NCBI RefSeq assembly: GCF_002797445.1
Contig: NZ_PGEP01000001.1
Coordinates: 124,001 to 188,000, forward strand
DNA length: 64,000 nt
Direction of reading: 5' to 3'
Source: Acidovorax sp. 69
GTDB lineage: Bacteria; Pseudomonadota; Gammaproteobacteria; Burkholderiales; Burkholderiaceae_C
In this document: positions 48,758 through 58,713 of the stretch, one piece after another
Layout: each line of letters starts with the position of its first letter
Position numbering within the stretch: the stretch's first letter is position 1
Made by a program: the position numbers and the translations under genes
The notes under the pieces: model-generated
Seen by the model: the letters and a program-made list of their open reading frames with translations, nothing else
Told to the model about the DNA's origin: nothing
The model's database searches: none

Positions 48758-48859
48758 CGAACGCGCCGATTTGCCACAGCTTGCGGGCGCTTTATAAATC
48801 CTGCTAAAGACCCGTCCGACATCTCTGCCCGGCCTCGTTTTTAGCGACGTCGGGTTTTT
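48758..48859 (+). ncRNA. probable SAM-II riboswitch with terminator before metX
   Basis: GCGCC (48763-48767) pairs with GGCGC (48786-48790); the conserved single-strand motifs GATTT (48768-48772), ATAAAT (48794-48799) and GCTAAA (48803-48808) follow in the order and spacing of SAM-II (SAM_alpha) aptamers. Downstream, TTTAGC (48839-48844) can pair with GCTAAA, and CCGAC/GTCGG or ACCCG/CGGGT plus seven T form a terminator ending three bases before the metX ATG. The P2 pseudoknot was not resolved by eye. SAM would repress this methionine gene. Confidence 0.62.
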
Positions 48860-48861
48860 TT

Positions 48862-49992
48862 ATGTCGTTCATTGCCACGCCCCAGACCCTGCATTTTCCG
48901 GAGGTGCTGCCGCTGCAAAGCGGTGCGTCCATCCGCGACTACCAACTGGCCTACGAGACCTACGGCACGCTCAACGCCGACCGCTCCAACGCCGTGCTTG
49001 TGTGCCACGCCCTCAACGCCTCGCACCATGTGGCGGGCGTTTACGCCGGGCAAGACAAGAGCGAAGGCTGGTGGGACAACATGATCGGTCCCGGCAAGCC
49101 GGTGGATACCGACCGCTTCTTCGTGATTGGTGTGAACAACCTGGGTTCGTGTTTTGGCTCCACCGGTCCCATGCATTTGCACCCAGATACCGGAGAGGTC
49201 TATGGTGCGGACTTTCCGGTGGTCACGGTGGAAGACTGGGTCAATGCCCAGGCCCGTCTGCTTGATCGCCTGGGCATACAGCAGATGGCGGCGGTGCTGG
49301 GCGGCAGCCTGGGTGGCATGCAGGCGCTCTCGTGGACGCTGCAGTACCCCGAGCGCATGCGCCACGCGGTGGTCGTGGCCAGCGCGCCCAATCTCACGGC
49401 CGAGAACATTGCCTTCAATGAAGTGGCCCGCCGTGCCATCGTGACCGACCCGGACTTCCACGGCGGCCACTTCTACCGCCACGGCGTGATCCCCAAGCGC
49501 GGGCTGCGCATCGCCCGCATGATCGGCCACATCACCTACCTCAGCGACGACGTGATGAACGAGAAGTTCGGACGCCAGCTCCGGGAAGGCCTGGAGCTGA
49601 AATACAGCACCCAGGACATCGAGTTCCAGATCGAAAGCTACCTGCGCTACCAGGGCGACAAGTTCAGCGACTACTTCGACGCCAACACCTACCTGCTGAT
49701 CACCCGCGCGCTCGACTACTTTGACCCCGCCCGCGCGCACGCCGACAACCTCACGCGCGCCTTGGCCCGTGCCACGGCGAAATTCCTGCTGGTGAGCTTC
49801 ACCACCGACTGGCGCTTTTCGCCCAAACGCAGCCGCGAGATCGTCAAGGCCCTGCTCGACAACCGCCGCAGCGTGAGCTACGCCGAGATCGACGCGCCCC
49901 ATGGACACGATGCCTTTTTGCTCGATGACGCACGCTACATGGGCGTGATGCGCTCTTACTTCGATAGCATTGCCAAGGAGTTGCAACCATGA
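48862..49992 (+). CDS. metX: homoserine O-acyltransferase MetX
   Basis: Activates homoserine by acyl transfer in methionine synthesis, cytoplasmic. The 376-residue alpha/beta-hydrolase-fold protein has the nucleophile elbow GGSLGG with S149, the oxyanion region [13 protein letters not shown], and the C-terminal catalytic histidine in [10 protein letters not shown]. The [12 protein letters not shown] segment is typical of beta-proteobacterial MetX proteins, many of which are annotated as succinyl- rather than acetyltransferases; which donor is used cannot be decided here. ATG 48862 directly follows the terminator T run, so no ordinary ribosome binding site is seen. The stop overlaps metW (ATGA). 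Confidence 0.95.
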   Translation: MSFIATPQTLHFPEVLPLQSGASIRDYQLAYETYGTLNADRSNAVLVCHALNASHHVAGVYAGQDKSEGWWDNMIGPGKPVDTDRFFVIGVNNLGSCFGSTGPMHLHPDTGEVYGADFPVVTVEDWVNAQARLLDRLGIQQMAAVLGGSLGGMQALSWTLQYPERMRHAVVVASAPNLTAENIAFNEVARRAIVTDPDFHGGHFYRHGVIPKRGLRIARMIGHITYLSDDVMNEKFGRQLREGLELKYSTQDIEFQIESYLRYQGDKFSDYFDANTYLLITRALDYFDPARAHADNLTRALARATAKFLLVSFTTDWRFSPKRSREIVKALLDNRRSVSYAEIDAPHGHDAFLLDDARYMGVMRSYFDSIAKELQP

Positions 49993-50573
49993 CCGAAAAA
50001 GCGGCGATGCAAGCCCTGGCGCGCCTGGTGCCCCCCGGCTCGCGCGTGCTCGACCTGGGCTGCGGCAACGGCGCCATGCTCGACTACCTGCAGCGTGAAC
50101 GCGGCTGTAGCGGCTACGGCGTGGAGATCGATGACGCCAACGTGCTGGCCTGCGTACAACGCGGCGTGGATGTGATCCAGCTCAACCTCGACGAGGGGCT
50201 GGCCATGTTCGACGACAACAGCTTTGACGTCGTGCTGCAGATCGACACGCTGCAGCACCTGCGCAATGCCGAAACCATGCTGCGCGAGACCGCGCGGGTG
50301 GGCCGCACCGGCGTGGTGGCCTTCCCCAACTTTGCGCACTGGCCCAACCGCCTGTCCATCCTGCGCGGGCGCATGCCTGTCACGCGGCGCCTGCCCTACC
50401 AGTGGTACGACACACCCAACATCCGCGTCGGCACTTACAAGGATTTCGAGGTGCTGGCCACCAAGAACAGCTTGCGCATCCTGGACGCCTTTGGTCTGCA
50501 GGACGGGCAGGCCGTGCGCTGGCTGCCCAATGCCCGTGCGGGTACCGCCGTGTTCCATTTCGAGCGCGCGTAG
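49989..50573 (+). CDS. metW: methionine biosynthesis protein MetW
   Basis: SAM-dependent methyltransferase-fold protein that in this lineage acts with MetX; partnership with MetX is the only well-supported role. The 194 residues show the SAM-binding glycine motif [12 protein letters not shown] (residues 19-30), acidic loop VEIDDANV, and the MetW-specific [25 protein letters not shown] stretch (residues 117-138). It is translationally coupled to metX by four bases. It ends 81 bases before the phosphodiesterase gene. Confidence 0.95.
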   Translation: MTEKAAMQALARLVPPGSRVLDLGCGNGAMLDYLQRERGCSGYGVEIDDANVLACVQRGVDVIQLNLDEGLAMFDDNSFDVVLQIDTLQHLRNAETMLRETARVGRTGVVAFPNFAHWPNRLSILRGRMPVTRRLPYQWYDTPNIRVGTYKDFEVLATKNSLRILDAFGLQDGQAVRWLPNARAGTAVFHFERA

Positions 50574-50654
50574 CCTGTTGGTGCCGTCGGGCTGGCGACA
50601 CAACACTGTCAAGCGCATCGGCTAAGGTGCGGGGTCTCATCCACAGGAGACCGC

Positions 50655-51800
50655 ATGAAACGCATTGCACTGCGCGCCGTGACCGCTGCCGCGCTGCTGG
50701 CCACCTGGGCGCTGGGCGCCGCCGCACAGGCCTGGCCGCCCACGCCCACCGTGATCGCCCACCGGGGCGCCTCGGCCTTGCGGCCTGAGCACACGCTGGC
50801 CGCCTATCAACAGGCCATTGACGATGGTGCCGACATCATCGAGCCCGACCTCGTGATCACCAAAGACGGCGTGCTGGTGGCCCGGCACGAGAACGCCATC
50901 GCCATCGTCAACGCCGATGGTTCAGTGAAAGAGGCCACCACCGACGTGATGGACCGCTCCGAGTTCGCCGCGCGCAAGGCCACCAAAACCATCGATGGTC
51001 AGGCCATCACCGGCTGGTTCACCGAAGACTTCACGCTGGCCGAGCTGAAAACGCTGCGCGCCCGCGAGCGCATCCCCGCGCAGCGCCCGGCCAACGTGGC
51101 CTACAACGGCCAGTTCGAGGTGCCCACGCTGCAAGAGGTGATCGACCTGGCAAAGGCGGCCAGCGCCAAGACGGGTCGCACCATCGGCATCTACCCCGAG
51201 ACCAAACACCCCACCTACTTCCAGTCCATCGGCCAGCCGCTGGAGGCACCACTGCTGGCCGTGCTGGAGAAAAACGGCTGGAACCACAAGGACGCCCCGG
51301 TGTTCGTGCAGTCGTTCGAGGTCAGCAACCTGCAGGCGATCCGCAAGCTCAGCAGCGTGCGCCTGGTGCAACTGGTTGCGCCCTCGGGCCGGCCGTATGA
51401 CTTTGTGGCACAGGGCGCAGCCAACACGCGCAGCTATGCAGACCTCATCACGTCCGAAGGCCTCAAACAGGTGGCGACTTACGCCAACGCCATCGGCCCT
51501 TTCAAGACGCTGGTGGTGCCGGTCAAGGACGGTGTGCCGGGCGAGCCCACTCCGCTGGTGGCGCGTGCCCGTGCTGAAGGCCTGGCGGTGCACATCTGGA
51601 CGCTGCGGCCCGAAAACGCCTTTCTGCCTGCGGGCCTGAAAAAGGCGCCGACCACCGATGGCATCGTGCGTGGTGACAGCGTGGCCGAGATCACGGCCTA
51701 TCTCAGCGCGGGCATCGACGGCTTCTTCACCGACGACTCGGCCGTCGGCCGCGCTGCCGTCCAGGCATTCAAGGCGAAGGGGATGGCGGCGACGAAGTGA
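50655..51800 (+). CDS. glpQ: periplasmic glycerophosphodiester phosphodiesterase
   Basis: Hydrolyses glycerophosphodiesters to glycerol-3-phosphate and an alcohol. The 381 residues start with a signal peptide MKRIALRAVTAAALLATWALGAAAQA. The GDPD catalytic motifs follow: IAHRGASALRPEHT (His, Arg and Glu), EPDLVITKDGVLVARHE (metal ligands and second His), and PETKHPTYFQS in the middle. The C-terminal GIDGFFTDD completes the barrel. GAGACC upstream is a weak ribosome binding site. Its end overlaps the remains of a broken gene on the opposite strand. Confidence 0.93.
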   Translation: MKRIALRAVTAAALLATWALGAAAQAWPPTPTVIAHRGASALRPEHTLAAYQQAIDDGADIIEPDLVITKDGVLVARHENAIAIVNADGSVKEATTDVMDRSEFAARKATKTIDGQAITGWFTEDFTLAELKTLRARERIPAQRPANVAYNGQFEVPTLQEVIDLAKAASAKTGRTIGIYPETKHPTYFQSIGQPLEAPLLAVLEKNGWNHKDAPVFVQSFEVSNLQAIRKLSSVRLVQLVAPSGRPYDFVAQGAANTRSYADLITSEGLKQVATYANAIGPFKTLVVPVKDGVPGEPTPLVARARAEGLAVHIWTLRPENAFLPAGLKKAPTTDGIVRGDSVAEITAYLSAGIDGFFTDDSAVGRAAVQAFKAKGMAATK

Positions 51801-52392
51801 CCCGGGCCGGGCGCGGCGTGCCCGGTGTGGCGCGCAGGCCCTGGCGCCACCCCAGTTGCCGCGCCTTCTCTACCCACTGTGCCAGCCGCTCCGCATGCGC
51901 GGTGCGCACCGGGCCAAAACTGTGCACCCGCACGGGCCCGATACCGCAGAACTCCAGAATCGCCTTCTTCATCGGGTAGTGGCCCGGCCTGTGTGTCACC
52001 CAGCGGAAGTACCAGTGCGGTGAGTCCATGGTCACCAGCAAATCGGCCGAGCGGCCTGTCAGCAGCTGTGTCCCACAGCGATGAGCCCTTGCTGTACTTG
52101 AAGGCGTAACCCGGCAGCAACACGCGGTCGACAAAACCCTTGAGCAGCGCGGGCATGGCGCCTCACCAGATGGGGTAGACCCACACCAGGTGGTGCGCCC
52201 AGGTGATGTCGCCAGCAAGTCAGACCCCAGCGCCTGAGCCTGGCGGATCAGCAGCACGCGCGCCACATCGGCCGCTTCATCATGGCGGTAGCTGCCCGTG
52301 CGGGCCACGGTGCCCATCAGGCCGCGCGCCTCGTCCAGGCGAATGGCCTTGGGGGTGGTGCCGGTGTGTTGGGCGAGTTCTCCGATGCGCAT
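51797..52392 (-). pseudogene. MerR regulator N-terminus fused by deletion to a broken NAD(P)H-quinone reductase gene
   Basis: From 52392 the frame reads MRIGELAQHTGTTPKAIR and GLMGTVARTGSYRHDEAA, a MerR helix-turn-helix that breaks off near 52225. Flavodoxin-fold reductase sequence follows in another frame: ITWAHHLVWVYPIW, then a TGA (52163-52165) where a tryptophan is expected, then GAMPALLKGFVDRVLLPGYAFKYSKG. A frameshift near 52060-52075 puts SADLLVTMDSPHWYFRWV through FGPVRTAHAERLAQWVEKARQL into the first frame. At least three lesions (deletion fusion, stop, frameshift) make both halves non-functional. The original pair was probably a MerR regulator beside its quinone-reductase target. 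Confidence 0.85.
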
Positions 52393-52416
52393 GGGGGTTC
52401 TGGAGTGTGTGGAGAG

Positions 52417-52482
52417 AAAACTATCAAAACAATAGCTGTCAGCGCTTATGAATAAAGCGCCATAGGCCTATTTGATTCAAAG
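52417..52482 (+). repeat. dispersed palindromic element, copy 9
   Basis: AAAACTATCAAAACAATAGC, TGTCAGCGCTTATGAATAA, AGCGCCATAGGCC, TATTTGATTCAAAG. It lies between the remnant gene's start and the divergent hydroxypyruvate isomerase gene, the one copy here at 5' ends of genes. Confidence 0.78.
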
Positions 52483-52580
52483 ACTGTGCCGGAGAGGCAC
52501 TGGAAGGGCCACCGGCTCCGGTGCTGCAAGATAAGCTGCGGCGCTCTGACCCCGTCTTCCATCTCCTGCCTGCACCCGCC

Positions 52581-53402
52581 ATGCCCCAGTTCGCCGCCAA
52601 CCTGAGCCTGATGTACACCGAGTTGCCGTTTCTGGACCGCTTTGCCGCCGCCGCACGCGACCGGTTCACTGCGGTGGAGTTGCAGTTTCCGTATGCCTTC
52701 GCGCCAGCCGAGGTGGCTGCGCGGTTGACGGACCACGGTTTGCAGCTGGTGCTCTTCAATGCCCCGGCTGGCGGTACCGACCGCGCCAGCATGGCCACCG
52801 CATGGGAGCGGAACGCGCGTGGCACGGCTGCGCAGCCGGGGCGCGAGGCCGAGTTCCGCGCCGGGGTGCAGGAGGCTCTGCGGTACGCCGAACGGCTGGC
52901 CTGCCCACGCATCCATGTGCTCTCGGGCACCGTGCCACCCGGGGTGGAGCGCGAGTCGCTCAAGGACCTCTGCGCCAGCAACCTGCGCTGGGCGGCGGCC
53001 GAGGCCGCGCGTACGGGCTGCGAAATTCTCATCGAACCCACCAATCTGCGCGATGTGCCGCGCTACTTCTTGAACCGGCAGGACCATGCCCATGAATTGC
53101 TCGATGCGGCACAGGCCGACAACCTCAAGGTGATGATGAACCTGTACCACTGCCAGATCGTGGAAGGTGACGTGGCGACCAAGCTGCAAACCTACCTGCC
53201 CACCGGCCGCGTGTCACATATCCAGATGGCAGGGGTTCCGCTGCAGCACGAGCCTGACCGTGGCGAGTTGCACTATCCCTTCCTTTTTGAAGCCATCGAC
53301 GCCCTCGGTTACGCCGGTTGGGTGGGCTGCGCATACCGGCCTGCGGCAGGGACTTCGCAGGGCCTGGGCTGGCGCGATCGGGCCCTGGCTGCACGCCTCT
53401 GA
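52581..53402 (+). CDS. hyi: hydroxypyruvate isomerase family protein
   Basis: TIM-barrel sugar isomerase-like enzyme of 273 residues, expected to interconvert hydroxypyruvate and tartronate semialdehyde or act on a related acyclic sugar acid (OtnI group). Family stretches are FAANLSLMYTELPFLDRFAA, LVLFNAPAGGT, RIHVLSGTVPPG, EILIEPTNLRDVPRYFL with a metal-ligand Glu, NLKVMMNLYHCQIVEGD with Asn/His, and a late GELHYPFLFEAIDALGYAGWV. ATG 52581 matches the family N-terminus. No glyoxylate-pathway neighbours are present. The closely related 2-oxo-tetronate isomerase cannot be excluded. Confidence 0.85.
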   Translation: MPQFAANLSLMYTELPFLDRFAAAARDRFTAVELQFPYAFAPAEVAARLTDHGLQLVLFNAPAGGTDRASMATAWERNARGTAAQPGREAEFRAGVQEALRYAERLACPRIHVLSGTVPPGVERESLKDLCASNLRWAAAEAARTGCEILIEPTNLRDVPRYFLNRQDHAHELLDAAQADNLKVMMNLYHCQIVEGDVATKLQTYLPTGRVSHIQMAGVPLQHEPDRGELHYPFLFEAIDALGYAGWVGCAYRPAAGTSQGLGWRDRALAARL

Positions 53403-53594
53403 CACGGCCCTCAGACGGTTGAAGGCGCGCTTCCAATACGCGCGAATGCGTAAGGGAATGCGTTAATAAATGTAACAAGACTCTGGACTTAGAGTGGCAG
53501 CAGACCGGCGATAGCCGGCTTGAGAACCTGCTCACGGCCTCTTGAGAGGTCGTAGACGGGTTCTTGGGCTTTCACTTTTCAGGAGACACACTGC

Positions 53595-55655
53595 ATGGCC
53601 GCATCCCTTGCCAACAACCGTTCTGTCGCGCGCCAGGTCACGCTGACCGCCATTGCGCTGGTGGCCCTGGTGCTGGTGCTCGTGGGGCTGGCGATTGCCG
53701 TGCTGACCGAGCGCAGCACACGCGCCCTGGTGGCGACGAGCGTGGGCGACACGGCGCAAAGCGTGGCGCAGTCGCTGGACGCAGCCGACAACACCAATCG
53801 CGAACTGGTGCAGCTCACCATGAAGGGCTTTCAGCGCTACTTCGAGGCCGCCATGCAGCTCGACGAGGCCTCGGGCGAGCTGCGCAGCTACGGTGCGCTG
53901 GTCAACGAGGACTACGGCTCGGTCGACAAGTTCGCCAGCGAAACCGGCGGCATTGCCACCGTGTTCGCCAAAAAGGGCGACGACTTCGTGCGCATCACCA
54001 CCTCCGTCAAGAACGAAAAAGGCGAGCGCCAGCAGGGCACGCCGCTGGGCAAAGACGACCCGGCCTACGCCACTGTCACCAAGGGCGAGCCCTACACCGG
54101 CGTCACCCTCGCCGGTGGCAAGCCCTACATGGGGCACTACCTGCCCGCCAAGGATGCGTCGGGCAAGGTGATTGCGCTGCTGTTCATCGGCAATGACATC
54201 AGCGTGTTCCACGCCATGCTGCAAAAGCAGGTGGCACAGACGAAATTTTTTGAGCACGGTGGCACGTATGTGATCAACCCCGGCACCTCGCTGGACAAGG
54301 CCGTATTTGTGTACCACCCCACCGCGCGCGGCAAGCGGGTGCTGGAGGCCTACCCGCAGGCCCGCCCGTTCTTTGAGGCACTGGCTGCCGCGCAAGACGG
54401 CTTTGTGCGCGAAGCGGCGCCCGTGCTGGGCGCTGGCGCCGAGGACCCCTGGGCCCTGGTGCGCAAGACCAGCGGCGGCTGGTGGGTGGTGGCTGAGGTG
54501 CCTGATGGCGAAGCCATGGCCAGCCAGCGCCGTGTGACGATGGCCGTCTGGGGCCTGATGGCCGTGGCCGTGGTGCTGCTCGCCATCGGCCTGTTTGTCA
54601 TGCTGCGCCGGGGCGTGAGCCGGCCGCTGCAGGACCTGACCCAGGCCATCACGCTGGTGGCGCAGGGCGACCTGACCGAAGCCTTCCGCACCACGCGGCG
54701 CGACGAAATTGGCGCACTGGTGCAAGAGGTCGAAGGCATGCGCCAGCGCTACACGCAGATGCTGCAACAGGTGCGCAATGCGGTGGACAGCATCAGCACC
54801 GCCAGCGCCGAGATCGCCAGCGGCAACCAGGACCTGTCGACCCGCACCGAGGCCACGGCCAGCAGCCTGGCCCAGACGGCACAGAGCATGGAGCACCTCA
54901 CCTCCACCGTGCGCCAGTCGGCCGACGCTGCGCGGCAGGCCAACCAGCTGGCCAGCAACGCGGCCGCTGTGGCCGCGCGTGGCGGGCAGGTGGTGGGCGA
55001 GGTGGTGACCACCATGGGCGACATCAACCAAAGCTCGCGCAAAATCGCCGACATCATTGGCGTGATCGACTCCATTGCCTTCCAGACCAACATCCTGGCG
55101 CTCAACGCTGCGGTAGAAGCGGCCCGCGCGGGTGACCAAGGCCGGGGCTTTGCCGTGGTGGCCAGCGAGGTGCGATCGTTGGCAGGGCGCTCCGCAGCCG
55201 CCGCGCGCGAGATCAAGGCGCTCATTGGTGCCTCGGTGGAGCGGGTGGAATCGGGCGCGCGCCTGGTGCAGAACGCTGGCACCACCATGGACGAGATCGT
55301 GGGCTCGGTCAAACGCGTGGGCGACATCATTGGCGAGATCACAGCGGCGTCGAATGAGCAGTCTGACGGCATCGGCCAGGTCAATACCGCCGTCAACCAG
55401 CTTGACCAGATGACGCAGCAGAATGCCGCGCTGGTGGAGGAATCCGCCGCCGCCGCCCAAAGCCTGCGTGAGCAGGCCACCCGCCTGGCGGGGGCCGTGC
55501 AGGTGTTCAAGCTCTCGCGGACCGAGGGTGCTGCCGGTGGCGGCATTGGCTATACATCCCGAACGGCCCTGGCAGCGCCCATGGCGCAAACGGGCGATGG
55601 CGAGTCGGCGCAGGCCCCCGGCAGCGGAGCGCGTGCGCCAGCACAGCTGCAATGA
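53595..55655 (+). CDS. methyl-accepting chemotaxis protein with Cache domain
   Basis: Inner-membrane chemoreceptor of 686 residues. TM1 is at about 13-36 ([20 protein letters not shown]). A periplasmic Cache_3/Cache_2-like sensor domain spans about 40-310, with [19 protein letters not shown] and [12 protein letters not shown]2 is near 312-336 ([17 protein letters not shown]), followed by HAMP and a cytoplasmic signalling domain. The signalling tip is intact: [20 protein letters not shown] and [15 protein letters not shown]. The ligand is unknown, but similar receptors sense small carboxylates. CAGGAG upstream is a good ribosome binding site. The 192-base leader contains a CCTCTTGAGAGG palindrome. 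Confidence 0.95.
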   Translation: MAASLANNRSVARQVTLTAIALVALVLVLVGLAIAVLTERSTRALVATSVGDTAQSVAQSLDAADNTNRELVQLTMKGFQRYFEAAMQLDEASGELRSYGALVNEDYGSVDKFASETGGIATVFAKKGDDFVRITTSVKNEKGERQQGTPLGKDDPAYATVTKGEPYTGVTLAGGKPYMGHYLPAKDASGKVIALLFIGNDISVFHAMLQKQVAQTKFFEHGGTYVINPGTSLDKAVFVYHPTARGKRVLEAYPQARPFFEALAAAQDGFVREAAPVLGAGAEDPWALVRKTSGGWWVVAEVPDGEAMASQRRVTMAVWGLMAVAVVLLAIGLFVMLRRGVSRPLQDLTQAITLVAQGDLTEAFRTTRRDEIGALVQEVEGMRQRYTQMLQQVRNAVDSISTASAEIASGNQDLSTRTEATASSLAQTAQSMEHLTSTVRQSADAARQANQLASNAAAVAARGGQVVGEVVTTMGDINQSSRKIADIIGVIDSIAFQTNILALNAAVEAARAGDQGRGFAVVASEVRSLAGRSAAAAREIKALIGASVERVESGARLVQNAGTTMDEIVGSVKRVGDIIGEITAASNEQSDGIGQVNTAVNQLDQMTQQNAALVEESAAAAQSLREQATRLAGAVQVFKLSRTEGAAGGGIGYTSRTALAAPMAQTGDGESAQAPGSGARAPAQLQ

Positions 55656-55764
55656 TGACCGGAGCTTGACGGCGCTCGGGTGCAGACGGCCATCGATCGA
55701 TTTGTGGACAGCGCCCCTTGGTTTATGCTGGGCTGACTCACTACCACCCAGCCCTTTCCGACCT

Positions 55765-56991
55765 ATGGCCGCCCACGTCCCCACCATGCTGGCAATGATC
55801 ATTGTCAGCTCGCTCATGATGGCGGCCTCCATGGCCGTGGTGGGTTGGGGCCGACGGCGCGACGGCCTGGGCCGCTGGTCGGCCGCCCTGTTGATCAATG
55901 CCATTGGGCACCTGCTGATCATGTTGCGCGGCCTGGTGCCCGATGTGTTGTCCATCGTGGTGGGCAACATGCTGCTGTCTTGTGTGTTTGCCGGGATGAT
56001 CGCGGCGATCTACCAGTTCCAGGGGCGCCCGGTGCGGTGGTGGATGCTGCTGGCGCCTGCTGGGCTGACCACCATTTTTGTCATTGTGTTCATCGACCAC
56101 TTTCCCGCACGGGTGAGTTTTGTGGGGCTGGTCATAGGGCTCCAGTCGATATGGGCGCTGTGGGCTGCGCTGCAACGCCGCCATGCCACCGTGGGGCGTG
56201 GCCAATGGCTGCTGGTGGGCGGGTTGATGCTGGAGGCGCTGGTGCTCGGTGCCCGTGCGCTGGTGGCCCTCACCATGGGCGGTGCTTCGACAGACATCCT
56301 GCAAGGCAGTGGGCTGCAGACGCTCACTTTCATGAGTACGTTTTCCGTGGTGCTGGTCAGCTCCATGGGCTTTGTGTTCATGTCGCGCGACCGGGCCGAT
56401 GAAAGCAACCGCGTGATGGCTGCGCTGGATGCGCTCACGGGCGTGGCCAATCGCCGTTCGCTGATCGCCGCACTCGATCGCGACGTCGCCCGTGCCGTGC
56501 GCATGCACGAGTCCATTGCGCTGATGATGGTGGACATCGATCATTTCAAGAATGTCAACGACCAGTACGGCCACCCCGTGGGGGACCAGGTGCTGTGCAG
56601 CGTTGTGAATGTGCTGCGCCAGCGCGTGCGTGCACAGGATCTGGTGGGTCGCTACGGCGGCGAGGAGTTCATGGTGCTGCTGCCCGACACCAGCCTGATG
56701 GGGGCCGAGCAGCTGGCACGCGAGTTGTGCAAGGCGGTCGAGGAGTCGCGCTGCCCCGCCGACGGCGTACCGGGCCCTGGTATCGCCGTCACGGTGAGCA
56801 TTGGCGTTTTTGGCGGGCGGCTGGAGTCGGGCGACAGCTGGGACATGCTGATCGCCGCTGCCGACCGCGCGCTCTACCAGGCCAAGAACAACGGCCGCAA
56901 CCGCGTGGAGGTGGCCACGGGCTTGCGCCGCCCCAGCGCCCAGCTGGCAGCCCAGGCCCATCCAGAGACCCTGCCCGAGTCTCTGTATTGA
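55765..56991 (+). CDS. membrane-bound diguanylate cyclase
   Basis: Synthesises c-di-GMP from GTP. The 408 residues have six or seven N-terminal membrane helices (about 5-215; LAMIIVSSLMMAASMAVVGW first), then a GGDEF domain from about 235. DALTGVANRRSLIAALDRD opens that domain, MMVDIDHFKNVNDQYGHPVGD follows, the catalytic loop is RYGGEEFMVLLP, and it ends ALYQAKNNGRNRV. No RxxD inhibitory site was identified five residues upstream of GGEEF. ATG 55765 opens the first helix directly. It follows the chemoreceptor by 109 bases in the same direction. Confidence 0.93.
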   Translation: MAAHVPTMLAMIIVSSLMMAASMAVVGWGRRRDGLGRWSAALLINAIGHLLIMLRGLVPDVLSIVVGNMLLSCVFAGMIAAIYQFQGRPVRWWMLLAPAGLTTIFVIVFIDHFPARVSFVGLVIGLQSIWALWAALQRRHATVGRGQWLLVGGLMLEALVLGARALVALTMGGASTDILQGSGLQTLTFMSTFSVVLVSSMGFVFMSRDRADESNRVMAALDALTGVANRRSLIAALDRDVARAVRMHESIALMMVDIDHFKNVNDQYGHPVGDQVLCSVVNVLRQRVRAQDLVGRYGGEEFMVLLPDTSLMGAEQLARELCKAVEESRCPADGVPGPGIAVTVSIGVFGGRLESGDSWDMLIAAADRALYQAKNNGRNRVEVATGLRRPSAQLAAQAHPETLPESLY

Positions 56992-57148
56992 CCCGCGCAA
57001 AACAAGGCACGGGCAAGCGGCGAACCCCAATGCGTGCGGGTGCGCAATCCCGATGGGCGTAAGGCCTCTCTGCAGGGGTCCGTGGCGCTCGGCGGGGGGT
57101 TGTGTTGGAATGGCGGACTGATCACCTTTCGCCTTCAGGAGCCCCACC

Positions 57149-58642
57149 ATGAACGCCCGCGTGCCCTCCCAAGTCCTTCAGCCTGAGCTTGCCCTGCAGC
57201 GTGTGAGCCAAGCCTGGGACAGCGACATTGTTCGCCAGCTCACCGACTACATCGCCATCCCCGCCAAATCGCCCACCTTTGCGGCCGACTGGGCCGAGCT
57301 GGGCCTGCTCGACACCGTGGTGCGCAACGCGGCTGCGTGGGTCGAATCGCAAAAGGTCGAAGGCTTGACGCTGGAGATCGTGCGCCTCGAAGGCCGTACC
57401 CCCGTGCTGTTCTTCGAAATTGCCGCAACCCAGCCCGGCGCCACCGACACCGTGCTCATGTACGGCCACCTGGACAAACAACCGGAGTTCTCCGGCTGGC
57501 GCAACGACCTCGGCCCGTGGACCCCCAAATACGAAGACGGCAAGCTCTACGGCCGGGGCGGCGCCGATGATGGTTATGCCGTGTATGCCAGCATCGCCGC
57601 TGTGCAGGAACTCAAGCGCCAGAACGTGCCCCATCCGCGCATCGTGGGCCTCATCGAGACCTGCGAAGAAAGCGGCTCGCGCGACCTGCTGCCCTACATC
57701 GATGCGCTCAAGCCCCGCATGGGCAATGTGGCGCTGGTGGTGTGCCTGGACTCGGGCGCTGGCAACTACGAACAGCTGTGGCTCACCACCAGCCTGCGCG
57801 GCATGGCCAGCGGCACGCTCAAGGTCGAGATCCTCACCGAAGGCATCCACTCGGGCGACGCGTCGGGCCTGGTGCCCTCCTCGTTTCGCATCATGCGGCA
57901 AGTGCTCGACCGCCTGGAAGACAGCGCCACGGGCCGCTTGCTGCCCGCCAGCTTTCATTGCGAAGTACCCGCCGACCGCGTGGCCCAGGCCCGCGCCACG
58001 GCGGCCATCCTGGGGGAAGAGGTGTACAAGCGCTTCCCCTGGGCGCACTACGACTGCGGGGGCTCCACCACGTTTGCGCTGCCCACCACCACCGATCCGC
58101 TACAGGCGCTGCTCAAGCGCACCTGGGAGCCCACGCTGAGCGTCACCGGCGCCGAGGGCTTCCCCGCGATGCAGGACGCGGGCAACGTGCTGCGCCCTTA
58201 CACCGCCTTCAAGCTCAGCCTGCGCCTGCCCCCGCTGGTCGATGCGGCCCAGGCTGTGCAGCAGCTCAAGTCGCTGCTCGAAGACAACGCACCCTACCAG
58301 GCCAAGGTCACCTTCCAGAGCGGCGGCGGTGCCACGGGCTGGAACGCCCCCGCGACCACGCCCTGGTTCGAGCAGGCCCTCAACGAGGCCTCGCAGGCGC
58401 ACTTTGGCGCGCCTTGTGGCTACATCGGCCAGGGGGGCACCATCCCGCTCATGAACATGCTCAGCGAAGGTTTCCCCGCCGCGCAGATGATGGTGTGCGG
58501 CGTGCTCGGCCCCAAGAGCAATGCGCACGGCCCCAACGAGTTTTTGCATGTGCCCTACGCCAAGCGTCTCACCGCCTCGGTGGCCCATGTGATGGCGGCC
58601 ATGGCACAGCAACAGGCCACCACGGCGACCACGGCCCGCTGA
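57149..58642 (+). CDS. M20 family metallopeptidase (dipeptidase-like)
   Basis: Zinc-dependent peptidase of 497 residues, cytoplasmic (no signal peptide). Metal-site motifs are VLMYGHLDKQPE with the first His and its Asp, GRGGADDGYAVYAS with the bridging Asp, and GLIETCEESGSRDL with the catalytic Glu pair. The last His is in GPKSNAHGPNEFLHV. The layout fits the carnosinase/CNDP-like branch of M20, which cleaves dipeptides. CAGGAG about nine bases upstream supports ATG 57149. The next gene, 71 bases on, encodes an exported thioredoxin-like protein. Confidence 0.92.
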   Translation: MNARVPSQVLQPELALQRVSQAWDSDIVRQLTDYIAIPAKSPTFAADWAELGLLDTVVRNAAAWVESQKVEGLTLEIVRLEGRTPVLFFEIAATQPGATDTVLMYGHLDKQPEFSGWRNDLGPWTPKYEDGKLYGRGGADDGYAVYASIAAVQELKRQNVPHPRIVGLIETCEESGSRDLLPYIDALKPRMGNVALVVCLDSGAGNYEQLWLTTSLRGMASGTLKVEILTEGIHSGDASGLVPSSFRIMRQVLDRLEDSATGRLLPASFHCEVPADRVAQARATAAILGEEVYKRFPWAHYDCGGSTTFALPTTTDPLQALLKRTWEPTLSVTGAEGFPAMQDAGNVLRPYTAFKLSLRLPPLVDAAQAVQQLKSLLEDNAPYQAKVTFQSGGGATGWNAPATTPWFEQALNEASQAHFGAPCGYIGQGGTIPLMNMLSEGFPAAQMMVCGVLGPKSNAHGPNEFLHVPYAKRLTASVAHVMAAMAQQQATTATTAR

Positions 58643-58713
58643 TACCACCGAAAGGTGCCTGGTCAGCGCCAACGGTGCTTTTTCTTCCACGCTTTCCATC
58701 ATCGGGTCACACC

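Noticed and set aside
53485..53520. TTAGAGTGG and CCGGCGATAG upstream of the chemoreceptor gene, suggestive of a flagellar sigma-28 promoter.
   Set aside because: The -10-like part is close to GCCGATAA, but the -35-like part and the spacing do not fit the consensus well.
55660..55760. Possible small RNA between the chemoreceptor and diguanylate cyclase genes.
   Set aside because: No promoter or terminator pair could be seen, and the two genes read in the same direction with a normal gap.
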